Below are positions 1-7,831 of a stretch of DNA of 60,385 nucleotides, in pieces. The position numbers were made by a program, and so were the translations under genes. Numbering within the stretch: position 1 is the first letter of the stretch; every line of letters starts with the position of its first letter. This DNA is from Hyphomicrobium sp. (GTDB taxonomy: Bacteria; Pseudomonadota; Alphaproteobacteria; Rhizobiales; Hyphomicrobiaceae). The stretch lies in assembly GCF_009026145.1 (NCBI RefSeq), contig NZ_WBUE01000026.1:1-60385 (forward strand), written 5' to 3'. Below the pieces are notes generated by a model. The model searched no databases. It was not told the origin of the DNA and was given only the letters and a program-made list of their open reading frames with translations.

Positions 1-86
1 GGGGTGGGGGGAACGCCGGTAGAGTAGCGCTTCAAGCAGGATCTCCTAGCTCCACAGCTCGAGCGTCGCTGTTGATGCGAAATCGG

Positions 87-1877
87 TCATTTCGCGTCTG
101 CCGCCCACCAGCTATCGACGTTGTAGCCGAACAGCGGCGTTTTCTCCGGATGCTGCAGCCGCGTCCAGTAGGCGACCCACTGCTTGGGGATGAAGAACAG
201 CGGAACGACGTAGTCGCCCGACAACAGCACGCGGTCGAGCGCGTGCACGGCGGAGACGAAGTCCTCCTCGCTCTTGGCTGCCAGCAACGCCTGGATCATC
301 GCGTCGGCGGCCGGGTTCTCGACGCCGGCGAAGTTATAGGTGCCGGGCATCTTCGCCGCCTCGGTCGACCAGCGGAACAGCTGCTCGTTGCCCGGCGACA
401 ACGAGGACGTCCACGTGTTCTGGATCATGTCGTAGTCGTAGTCGGTCAGGCGCGCCTGGTACTGCGCCCCATCGACGACGCGCACCTTAACCTTGATGCC
501 GAGGCGTTCCACGTCGCGCGCGAACGACAGCAAGAGCCCTTCCTGCGCGGTCGAGGCGGCGAGGATCTCGAACTCCAGCTGACGGCCGTTCTTAGCTTCA
601 ATGAGGCGACCGCTGCGGAGCTCGTAGCCTCCCTGCTGCAGCAGCCGAAACGCCTTCTCCTGGTTCTCGCGGCTGCGCCCCGACCCATCGGTGGAGGGAA
701 AGCGATAGGTGCCATCCATGAACGCCGGCTTCACCGCACCGGGGAACGGCGCCAGGAGCGCGCGCTCGTGCGCATCCGCCGGGTGCCCCGCGGAGGCGAG
801 GATCGAGCGCTCGAAATAGCTTTGCGTGCGTTTGTAGAGCCCGGCGTAGAGGGTGCGGTTGATCCACTCGAAATCGAACAGGTAGATGAGGGCCTCGCGC
901 ACGCGCGCATCGGCGAACACAGGCCGGCGCGTGTTGAACACCAGCGCCGTCATGCCGGCGGGAAGCCCGATGTCGAACTCGCGCTTCACCGCGCGCCCGT
1001 CGCGGATGGCGGCAAAGTCGTAGCCGTTGGCCCAGCGGCGCGGGTCCTCTTCCGGCCACAGGTCGATCTGCCCCGCCTTGAAGGCGTCGAACATCACCGA
1101 GCCCTCGCGAAAGTAGTCGAAGCGGATCTCATCGAAGTTGAAGCGGCCGCGGTTCACGGCGAGATCGCGGCCCCAATAGTTCGGATCGCGCACGAAGGTG
1201 ATGGAGCGGCCGGCGTCGAGCTTGCCGACCTTGTAGGGGCCGGAGCCCACCGGAGGCGCGAGCGTCGTATTCTCGAAACGGTCGGGGTTGATGGCGTGCT
1301 TGGGCAGCACCGGCAGGAGGCCGAGGATAAGTGGAATCTCGCGGTCGCCCGAGGCATCGAACGTGAAGCGCACATCGTGCTCGGACAGCCGTTCCGCCTT
1401 CGCCACCTTGGCGAAATAGGTGCGGTGGTTGGGGCGCCCTTTCGCCTTCAGGAGCTCGAAGGAGAACAACACATCGTCGGCGGTGATGGGCGCGCCGTCA
1501 GAAAAGCGCGCCTTGGGGTTGAGATGGAAGGTGATCGATGAGCGGTCCGCAGGCACCTCGACGCTCTCGGCGATCAGCCCGTACAGCGTGAACGGCTCAT
1601 CGAGGCCGCGCGCCATCAGGCTCTCGATGGTGAAGTCGCGGATGCCGTTGGCGGCGACGCCCTTGACGATCAGCGGGTTGAGACTGTCGAAGGAGCCGAA
1701 GGCGCCGAGGACGAGGCGCCCCCCTTTCGGGGCGTGCGAATCGACGTAGGAAAAGTGGGCAAAGCCCGGCGGCTGCTTCGGTGTACCGTAAAGGGCGATG
1801 CCGTGCACCGGCTCGGCATTTGCAGGCACTAAAGCCAGCAACGGGGCGAGAAAGGCGACGATCAGCCTTGGCAGCAT
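87..1877 (-). CDS. Periplasmic peptide-binding protein of an ABC importer (SBP family 5, YejA-like)
   Basis: This is a family 5 extracellular solute-binding protein of about 596 residues, resembling YejA and other oligopeptide/microcin-type binding proteins. It would capture peptides in the periplasm and deliver them to an ABC importer. The chosen ATG at 1877 puts a clean signal peptide first (MLPRLIVAFLAPLLALVPANA, cleaved near residue 20); an in-frame start at 1937 would add an arginine-rich stretch before it. Family hallmarks include the early GGRLVLGAFGSFDSLNP segment, the FHLNPKARFSDGAPITADDV segment and the PVGSGPYKV segment. No permease or ATPase genes lie downstream, because the window ends 86 bases past the stop, so the transport operon may continue outside. 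The peptide specificity is inferred from the family only. Confidence 0.88.
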   Translation of the reverse strand: MLPRLIVAFLAPLLALVPANAEPVHGIALYGTPKQPPGFAHFSYVDSHAPKGGRLVLGAFGSFDSLNPLIVKGVAANGIRDFTIESLMARGLDEPFTLYGLIAESVEVPADRSSITFHLNPKARFSDGAPITADDVLFSFELLKAKGRPNHRTYFAKVAKAERLSEHDVRFTFDASGDREIPLILGLLPVLPKHAINPDRFENTTLAPPVGSGPYKVGKLDAGRSITFVRDPNYWGRDLAVNRGRFNFDEIRFDYFREGSVMFDAFKAGQIDLWPEEDPRRWANGYDFAAIRDGRAVKREFDIGLPAGMTALVFNTRRPVFADARVREALIYLFDFEWINRTLYAGLYKRTQSYFERSILASAGHPADAHERALLAPFPGAVKPAFMDGTYRFPSTDGSGRSRENQEKAFRLLQQGGYELRSGRLIEAKNGRQLEFEILAASTAQEGLLLSFARDVERLGIKVKVRVVDGAQYQARLTDYDYDMIQNTWTSSLSPGNEQLFRWSTEAAKMPGTYNFAGVENPAADAMIQALLAAKSEEDFVSAVHALDRVLLSGDYVVPLFFIPKQWVAYWTRLQHPEKTPLFGYNVDSWWAADAK

Positions 1878-2187
1878 TCGGGCTCCGGTGGCCTGCCGGC
1901 TTTTGCGGCGCGAGAGCAATTCACGCCCTATTATCACAGCTTATTGGTTCGACCATCGTGACCATGGCAAGCCATTCGCAACGGCTAGCGTGGCGGCTTT
2001 GCCACGATGTGTGGAATCGATAACGGGATTGCCCGCGCGTCATTTCGACGGCCACGGGATTGCCGCAATCCGGGCCTTACTGCCGCATCGATGAGCGCCG
2101 AGGGGCGTCATGAGGGGTGGGCAATTCGTGCTCGCCCGCCGAGGGGTGAGCTGGGCGGACCAGCTCTCTAAGAAAGGTTTGTATTCC
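1878..2187. other. Divergent intergenic region
   Basis: About 310 bases separate the starts of the peptide-binding protein (minus strand) and the IalB protein (plus strand), so both promoters must lie here. An 11-base string, acgggattgcc, occurs twice between about 2020 and 2065. I see no further gene. Confidence 0.5.
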
Positions 2188-3066
2188 ATGACAGATAACG
2201 TTGCGCACCTCCTGGACAAGGGGCGGAGCGCCCGCGGGGTCGCGGCCGTGTGCGCCGCTCTCGGGCTGGCCGCCATGATCACCGGCACACCAGCACTTGC
2301 GCAGGACCCGGCAGCGAAGGCACCCGCCGCTCCGGCTGCAAAGGCTCCCGCTGCCGGCGCGCCGGCAGCCAAGACTGATGCCGCTGCGGCCGATAAGAAG
2401 AGCGCGTGGGTGAAGCTGTGCGAGAAGGCTCCGTTCACCCACAAGGACAAGGACGGCAAGGACGTCAAGGATGAGAAGAACATCTGCCTGACGCACCATG
2501 AGCGCCTCGATGGCAACACGGGCATGGTCATGGTGTCGGCGGCCATCCGCGAGGTCGAAGGGGCCGACAAGAAGAGCATGATGGTCATGGTGCCGCTCGG
2601 CATGGCGCTGCCTCCCGGATTGCGCGCCGCGGTCTACACCAAGGAGCAGTGGGCCCAGGCCGCCAAGAACGAGAAGATCGACGAGAAGACGCTGAAGCCC
2701 GTTTCGCTCAAGTACTCGCTGTGCCACGCCGCCGGCTGCACGGCCGAGGTCGAGGCGACGGCCGAGATTCTCGAGCAGATGAAGACGGGCGGCGGCATCA
2801 TGGTTATCGCCATGAACGCCGGTGCACAGCCCATCGGCTTCCCGGTGCCGCTCGACGGCTTCACCGAGGCCTTCACCGGCAAGCCGGTCGACAACAAGGA
2901 ATACGCCAAGGCGCGCGGTCAGCTCATGGCGCAGATCCGCGAGCGTCAGCAGGCAGCGCTGGAGAAGTACAAGGCCGAGCAGATGAAGAACCTGCCGCCG
3001 CCACCTCCGGGCTCTGACGCGACCGCGCCGGCAGCCAAGGCCGCCGCGCCCGCCGCGAAGAAGTAA
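2188..3066 (+). CDS. Invasion-associated locus B (IalB) family periplasmic protein
   Basis: The 292-residue product has a long signal peptide (hydrophobic core AAVCAALGLAAMITGTPALA), then an Ala/Pro/Lys-rich linker, then an IalB domain. The domain keeps the paired cysteines typical of the family (LCEKAPF, NICLTHHER and SLCHAAGCTAEVEA). The C-terminus ends in a Pro- and Ala/Lys-rich tail. IalB proteins are secreted or outer-envelope proteins common in Hyphomicrobiales; the name comes from Bartonella erythrocyte invasion, but in free-living relatives the role is unknown. The ATG at 2188 is preferred over one at 2110 because AAGAAAGG lies about 10 bases upstream and the signal peptide follows. 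A terminator lies just downstream. Confidence 0.85.
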   Translation: MTDNVAHLLDKGRSARGVAAVCAALGLAAMITGTPALAQDPAAKAPAAPAAKAPAAGAPAAKTDAAAADKKSAWVKLCEKAPFTHKDKDGKDVKDEKNICLTHHERLDGNTGMVMVSAAIREVEGADKKSMMVMVPLGMALPPGLRAAVYTKEQWAQAAKNEKIDEKTLKPVSLKYSLCHAAGCTAEVEATAEILEQMKTGGGIMVIAMNAGAQPIGFPVPLDGFTEAFTGKPVDNKEYAKARGQLMAQIRERQQAALEKYKAEQMKNLPPPPPGSDATAPAAKAAAPAAKK

Positions 3067-3097
3067 GCGCGCGTCACCGACGCCTCGACAACGTAAG

Positions 3098-3128
3098 CCG
3101 CCCGGTCCGCAAACCGGGCGGTTTTCTT
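3098..3128 (+). terminator. Rho-independent terminator of the ialB-like gene
   Basis: A perfect 9-bp stem (CCGCCCGGT at 3098-3106 with ACCGGGCGG at 3113-3121) with a 6-nt loop is followed by TTTTCTT. It lies about 30 bases after the IalB stop and before the convergent hspQ stop. Confidence 0.85.
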
Positions 3129-3148
3129 ATGTCTCGCCGGGTCGGGCG

Positions 3149-3487
3149 TCAGTGCGATTGCAGGAACAAGGCCCGGTAGCCGCCGTTCTCGTCCTCGGCG
3201 AACAGCTCGCTGAGCTGCGGGTGGCGCAGCGGCTGGCCCGTCTCGTCGGGTAGCAAGTTCTGCTCGGAGACGTAGGCGATGTATTCGGTCTCGGCGTTCT
3301 CGGCGAGCAGATGGTAGTAGGGCTGCTCCTTGTGGGGGCGAATCTCCTCGGGGATCGACAGCCACCATTCCTCGGTGTTGTCGAACTCCGGGTCGATATC
3401 GAAGACGACGCCGCGGAACGGGTAGAAGCGGTGGCGGACGACCTGCCCCACTGCGTACTTCGCCTTTGCCTGCCTCACCGTACCCAT
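3149..3487 (-). CDS. hspQ: Heat shock protein HspQ (YccV family)
   Basis: The 112-residue protein matches the YccV/HspQ family throughout. The core GQVVRHRFYPFRGVVFDIDP and the EEWWLSIPEEIRPHKEQPYYH segment are characteristic, followed by YIAYVSEQNLL. In enterobacteria HspQ binds hemimethylated DNA near the origin and acts as a specificity factor for Lon protease. It is a single, short cytoplasmic domain. The gene converges on the IalB gene, and the intergenic terminator has its U-tract only in the plus direction. Confidence 0.9.
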   Translation of the reverse strand: MGTVRQAKAKYAVGQVVRHRFYPFRGVVFDIDPEFDNTEEWWLSIPEEIRPHKEQPYYHLLAENAETEYIAYVSEQNLLPDETGQPLRHPQLSELFAEDENGGYRALFLQSH

Positions 3488-3597
3488 CGCGCGCGTCCGT
3501 CTCGTCCTGCTTTTATTCGAGGGGAGCGCGAGGCGGCTGTCAATCGGGTCACGGCAACTCGGTTCACGAACTGCGGCATTCCGACCGCGCAGGCGCC

Positions 3598-3705
3598 TTA
3601 GAGACCGTAGGCGGCGGCCTTCCCCGGGTCCTTGGCGCGACGAGGCGGCCGAGGTCGACCATCACCTTAGCCTGCTTCCAGGTCGCTGAGGTGTACTGCC
3701 TTGCC
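3598..3705 (-). pseudogene. Decayed second copy of the malyl-CoA lyase 3' end
   Basis: The last roughly 30-35 codons of a malyl-CoA lyase gene occur here a second time, in the same orientation as the intact gene whose stop lies at 5046. Bases 3598-3686 align to about 5046-5135 with only a handful of substitutions. Translation of the minus strand gives [17 protein letters not shown], then, after a one-base deletion near 3637, KDPGKAAAYGL and a TAA stop; the intact gene uses TAG. Similarity weakens beyond 3690 but GK and the following frame are still visible to about 3705. No start codon or upstream domain remains. It may be a displaced original gene end or the relic of a deleted paralogue. Confidence 0.85.
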
Positions 3706-3872
3706 ACATGGTCGACCGGGGTATTTATTGGGACACGCAAATGGCGCGCCCGATGGCCCGTTCTTTGAGGGGGCTTCCGGACCTATTTCAAGCCGTTTGA
3801 AGATGCCTTTTTTCCAGCCTTGAGCCTGAACCTTGGGGGTGCCGATTCTTTCAAGTACGGCAGCATTTTGAG

Positions 3873-5027
3873 ATGTCAGTTGAGGAATTTCCCAAGGGAC
3901 TGAGTATCGTCAGGCCACAGCAGCCCCGCTTTGAAGGTGACTTCAGAGTTGAGCCCGAGCCTGGCTATGCGCCAACCTCTGATGAACAAAAGCGCGTCGA
4001 CTGGCTGAATGCTGAGATTGACTCTCTGGCGGCGGGCGAGGAGAGGGACAAGACAGCTGGCCTGTCGCCGAGCGATCGCGCGGCACGGCAACAGGAACGC
4101 AAATCGGCGGCCCTTTCCTTGTCCCTCAAGGTCGGGGGTGCGCGCTCCGGTACGCCGTCAGATAACCGCCTATTTGCCGTCAAGATAGAGAAGGGCAGCG
4201 GCGCGGACGCAGCCTACAACGTCAATCTCAGCATCAAGGTCAGAGAGCTTCCCGGCGCGGTCGTCCCACCCGAAAAGGAAGCCCTCTTCACGCAGATCAA
4301 CGCCGCCTCCAACGTCGTCAGCGCCGTCTGTATTCGCCGCGCTGGAGAGCGGGCGGCGGTGTGGCCCAGTTGGCTGTGGGAAAAACCTGCCAGGGACCCC
4401 ACAGAGCGTGTGGGCGCAATGCGCCGGCTCGAGGAATACACCGGCAAGCTTGCGGGTATTGCCGAGATAGGATTGGAGGGAAATCACACCAACTTGGCCA
4501 AGCTGGCGCTGGACGAATTCAAGAATGAGGTCGTCACGCGCGAAGCCAGTCGGATCAAGAATACCTACGTGGTGTCGTTGGGGATATGGGCCGCCCTCGC
4601 GACGCTGATATTTACGGGGATCTGGGTGTGGATCGTTTCCGGTGGCATCACGAACAATTGGTGGTGGATCCACAAATCCTTCTTGCTGGCCGGTGCGGGA
4701 GCTGCAGTCGGTACCTGGCTCTCCTTCTCTGTACGCCGGGTGCAGCTGTCGTTTGATCAGCTGGTGATGCTGGAGGAGCAATCACTCGACCCTCCCTTGC
4801 GCATCATCTTCGTCGTGGCGCTGACGATGATGGCCTGTCTGCTTTTCTGGACAAACGCCATAAATATCGAGGTTGGTCTATTGAAGACAAACTCGGCTTC
4901 CTTTCAGAGCACTGGATCGGTGGCTCTGCTCATCGGGATGCTTTCCGGTCTTGCAGAGCGTGCGCTTGCCACGGCAATTTCAGGGCGCGCAGCGGCATTC
5001 GTGCAAGGGTTCGGCGCGGGAGGCTGA
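3873..5027 (+). CDS. Orphan membrane protein, four predicted C-terminal TM helices
   Basis: I do not recognise this 384-residue protein. The first 235 residues are soluble and charged. Four hydrophobic segments follow: about 236-262 (VVSLGIWAALATLIFTGIWV), 273-295, 311-332 (IIFVVALTMMACLLFW) and 352-372. A conserved-looking SGLAERALATAISGRAA stretch closes the chain. Codon use and base composition are lower in GC than the neighbours, and the 180 bases upstream are visibly A/T-richer. It is alone on its strand and is bracketed by the two copies of the malyl-CoA lyase 3' end, so it looks like imported cargo. Membrane effectors of defence systems have this general shape, but nothing in the sequence proves that role. 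Confidence 0.75.
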   Translation: MSVEEFPKGLSIVRPQQPRFEGDFRVEPEPGYAPTSDEQKRVDWLNAEIDSLAAGEERDKTAGLSPSDRAARQQERKSAALSLSLKVGGARSGTPSDNRLFAVKIEKGSGADAAYNVNLSIKVRELPGAVVPPEKEALFTQINAASNVVSAVCIRRAGERAAVWPSWLWEKPARDPTERVGAMRRLEEYTGKLAGIAEIGLEGNHTNLAKLALDEFKNEVVTREASRIKNTYVVSLGIWAALATLIFTGIWVWIVSGGITNNWWWIHKSFLLAGAGAAVGTWLSFSVRRVQLSFDQLVMLEEQSLDPPLRIIFVVALTMMACLLFWTNAINIEVGLLKTNSASFQSTGSVALLIGMLSGLAERALATAISGRAAAFVQGFGAGG

Positions 5028-5045
5028 ACAGCGCTTGCGCTTGGG

Positions 5046-6101
5046 CTAGAGACCGTAGGCGGCGGCCTTCTCCGGGTCCTTGGCGGCGACGAGGCGGGCG
5101 AGATCGACGATCACCTTAGCCTGCTTCCAGGTCGCATCGTCCTGCATCTTGCCGTCGATCATGACCGCGCCGGTGCCGTCCGGCATGGCTTCGAGGATGC
5201 GCTTGGCGAGGGCGACCTCCTTGTCGTCGGGGGAGAAAACGCGCTTGGCGATGTCGATCTGCGTGGGGTGCAGCGACCAGGCCCCCAGACAACCCTGCAG
5301 AAAGGCGTTGCGGAACTGCGCCTCGCAGGCGGCCGGGTCGGAGAAGTCGCCGAACGGCCCGTAGAACGGCTTTAATCCGTAGGCGAGGCAGGCGTCGACC
5401 ATCTTGCCGACCGTGTAGTGCCAGAGATCCTGCTGAAAAAATGGGCGGCGCGATCCGCTCTCGCCGCTGGAGTCGGCCAGCACGCCGTAGTCGGGATGGC
5501 CGCCGCCGACGCGCGTCGTCTTCATCCCGCGCGAGGCGGCAAGGTCGGCGGGGCCGAGGCTCATCCCGTGCATGCGCGGGGAGGCCGCCGCGATGGCCTC
5601 GACATTGTTGACCCCTTCCGCCGTCTCCAGGATGGCGTGAATGAGGATGGGTTTCTTGACCTGATGCTTGGCTTCGAGCTGGGCCAGGAGCTGGTCGAGG
5701 TAGTGGATGTCCCATGGGCCTTCGACCTTGGGCAGCATGATGACGTCCAGCTTGTCGCCGGCGGCGGCGACGATCTCTCGCACGTCATCCAGCATCCACG
5801 GGCTGTTGAGGCAGTTGATGCGCGTCCACAGACCGGTGGTGCCGAAATCGTTCTCGCGCGCCATGGCGATGAAGCCGGCACGCGCGGCCTCCTTTTGATC
5901 GGCCGGGATGGCATCCTCGAGGTTGCCCAGCACGACATCGACCTGGCCGGCGATGTCCTTGATTTTGGAGCGGATCTTCTCGTTGTGCGGCGGCACGAAG
6001 TGGATCATGCGCTCGAGCCGCACGGGCAGCGCGCGGTAAGGCTCGGGCGCGCCGATGGCAAGTGGAGAGTAGAACTTGGCGGGCGTGCGGCTGGCGGCCA
6101 T
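5046..6101 (-). CDS. mcl: Malyl-CoA / beta-methylmalyl-CoA lyase (HpcH/HpaI-CitE superfamily)
   Basis: The 351-residue protein resembles the 348-residue Chloroflexus malyl-CoA lyase along its whole length as I recall that sequence: [19 protein letters not shown] at the N-terminus, [71 protein letters not shown] and the C-terminal [19 protein letters not shown]. Enzymes of this group cleave (S)-malyl-CoA to acetyl-CoA and glyoxylate and condense glyoxylate with propionyl-CoA. This is central to the ethylmalonyl-CoA pathway, the serine cycle or the 3-hydroxypropionate cycle. In this lineage glyoxylate/C2 metabolism is the likely setting. A broken copy of its 3' end lies 1.4 kb downstream. A MarR gene follows upstream on the same strand. 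Confidence 0.88.
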   Translation of the reverse strand: MAASRTPAKFYSPLAIGAPEPYRALPVRLERMIHFVPPHNEKIRSKIKDIAGQVDVVLGNLEDAIPADQKEAARAGFIAMARENDFGTTGLWTRINCLNSPWMLDDVREIVAAAGDKLDVIMLPKVEGPWDIHYLDQLLAQLEAKHQVKKPILIHAILETAEGVNNVEAIAAASPRMHGMSLGPADLAASRGMKTTRVGGGHPDYGVLADSSGESGSRRPFFQQDLWHYTVGKMVDACLAYGLKPFYGPFGDFSDPAACEAQFRNAFLQGCLGAWSLHPTQIDIAKRVFSPDDKEVALAKRILEAMPDGTGAVMIDGKMQDDATWKQAKVIVDLARLVAAKDPEKAAAYGL

Positions 6102-6223
6102 CGGCGTCGGGCTCCCAATGTTGCGGTGCGGCGCACATTATTGGCCCGCGAGCGCGAGTCAACGCGGCGCGCAGCGGCAAAGCCTGGCGGAGCAGGTCGA
6201 CCGTCGCTGGCTGTTCGGAGACG

Positions 6224-6649
6224 TTAGGTCTTCGCGGGCTCGAAGGCGGCGACAATGGTGCGCAGGTTGGCGATGAACGCCTTGGCCCGGGTCGCCGGCA
6301 GTGCCTCGACGAGGGCTTCCTCGATGCGCCCGACGATCGGCTCGGAAGCCTCCAGCACGCGGCGCCCCGCGTCGGTCAGCGAGATGGCGTAGGCGCGCGC
6401 ATCGTGACGCGTGCGGCGTCGCTTCAACAGGCCCTTGCGGATGAGCAACTGCACGACCTGCGAAACCGTCGAACGGTCGATGCCGGTGGCGTTGATGATA
6501 TCCTGCTGACTGAGGCCGTCACGTTCGGCCGCCGCCACCAGCACAGCGTACTGGGTCGTGGTCACATCGAGGCCATTCATGTGCGACTGGAAGAGTTCTC
6601 CGGCGCACTGATGGACACGGTGGAGGAGATGTAAGGTCGAGGCGCTCAC
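6224..6649 (-). CDS. MarR family transcriptional regulator
   Basis: A 141-residue winged-helix regulator. The fold is clear: helices TTTQYAVLVAAAERDGLSQ and DIINATGIDRSTVSQVVQL form the helix-turn-helix, and the wing contains KRRRTRHDARAYAISLTDAG, the classic MarR DxRA motif. MarR proteins act as dimers that release DNA on binding small aromatic or oxidising ligands. The gene lies 122 bases upstream of mcl on the same strand, and an AraC gene diverges from it. Either neighbour may be its target, but no operator could be assigned. Confidence 0.88.
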   Translation of the reverse strand: MSASTLHLLHRVHQCAGELFQSHMNGLDVTTTQYAVLVAAAERDGLSQQDIINATGIDRSTVSQVVQLLIRKGLLKRRRTRHDARAYAISLTDAGRRVLEASEPIVGRIEEALVEALPATRAKAFIANLRTIVAAFEPAKT

Positions 6650-6817
6650 TTGGACAACCTAAGCTTGCATTGCGGTTGAGCTGCCGGGGGCGGGAACGCT
6701 TATGCCCATCCCTGAAGCTCGGTAAACTGATTAAACTGAAGAACAGCCGCTCGCGCTTGACCGAGGCGGCACAATCGGTTGACCGTGCGGGCACCTCTGC
6801 CGGGGGATGGGGGATCG

Positions 6818-7768
6818 ATGACCATCGCATTTTCCACCGAGGCTTTGCCGCAGCGCGACCGCATCCCTTACTGGGTCGATGTCGCGTCGAAGGCTTACTT
6901 CGACCACGGGTTCAGCGCCAAGCCCGCCAACTTTGTTGGCCACCTCAGTACAGACCAGCTCGACCCGCTGCTCCTTTCCCGGTGCGATTGCGGGCCTTGC
7001 GAGGTGACGCGCACCCGACGCGATATTGCGCACGACGGTATCGACGACCTGATACTGTGCATCCGGCTGGCGGGACGCTCGACCTTCTCGCAGGCCGATC
7101 GCGAGGTTGTCGTCGAGCCAGGCACCCTGCTGCTGCAGGACGCTGGTCGCCCGATGAAGGTCGACTTTCTCGAACAGACGGCATCGATCTTCGTCACCAT
7201 TCCTCGCCGGCTGGTGCTGGCGCGCATAGACAACGCGGCTGCAACGCGGACCCTGTCGACAAGTCTGCCTACGGCGGCAGTGGCGGCGGAGTTTCTCGCC
7301 ACGCTGACGTCGCGGGTGCATGCGGTTGAGCCGGCCGTGCGGGGGCGCCTGGCGGGGCACGCCCTCGATCTCATTGCCTTAGCCTTTGCCACGGGCGAGG
7401 GAGCTTCGATCGGCTCGACGCCTCGTAGCACCGCGCTGTTGCGCCTGAAGTCGGCGATCGAGGCGCGCCTCTCCGACCCGAGCCTTAAGCCGGCGGATGC
7501 AGCCGACGCGGCGGGCATCAGCGTGCGTTACGCCAACGACCTTCTCTCCAGGGAGAATTTCTCCGTCGAGCGCTACATCCTGCATCGGCGCCTCGAGCGT
7601 TGCCGCCGCGCCCTCGAGGACCCGCTGCAGGCGCACCGCATGATCGGCGAGATCGCCTTCGGCTGGGGGTTCTCGGATCTGTCGCACTTCACGCGCCGGT
7701 TCCGATCCGCCTTCGGCATGACACCGAGCGATTGCCGGCGGCGGGCGCTAGCGCCGGGCGGCAGCTGA
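6818..7768 (+). CDS. AraC family transcriptional regulator
   Basis: The 316-residue protein has an N-terminal AraC-binding-like cupin region (about residues 10-170, starting TEALPQRDRIPYWVDVASKA) and a C-terminal AraC double helix-turn-helix (about 225-310). The DNA-binding part shows ADAAGISVRYANDLLSREN for the first HTH and IGEIAFGWGFSDLSHFTRRF for the second, with the typical FGMTPSDCRRR end. The ATG at 6818 is chosen over one at 6779 because the family begins shortly before the IPYW motif. It diverges from the MarR gene. A close but truncated relative lies at 9384-9960, with a PPC-domain gene between them. Confidence 0.88.
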   Translation: MTIAFSTEALPQRDRIPYWVDVASKAYFDHGFSAKPANFVGHLSTDQLDPLLLSRCDCGPCEVTRTRRDIAHDGIDDLILCIRLAGRSTFSQADREVVVEPGTLLLQDAGRPMKVDFLEQTASIFVTIPRRLVLARIDNAAATRTLSTSLPTAAVAAEFLATLTSRVHAVEPAVRGRLAGHALDLIALAFATGEGASIGSTPRSTALLRLKSAIEARLSDPSLKPADAADAAGISVRYANDLLSRENFSVERYILHRRLERCRRALEDPLQAHRMIGEIAFGWGFSDLSHFTRRFRSAFGMTPSDCRRRALAPGGS

Positions 7769-7831
7769 CGCCGCACCGTTCGCGCCGAGGGACGAAGGCG
7801 CATAACGCTCGTACAACGCTATTGGCTTCCG

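Noticed and set aside
72..1541. A 489-codon open frame on the plus strand opposite the peptide-binding protein gene.
   Set aside because: It is antisense to a clear gene, its translation is Arg/Gly/Val/His-rich and matches no family, and such frames are expected opposite GC-rich codons.
2015..2070. An 11-base direct repeat (acgggattgcc) upstream of the IalB gene.
   Set aside because: Two short copies without symmetry or link to a regulator; reported only as a note on the intergenic region.
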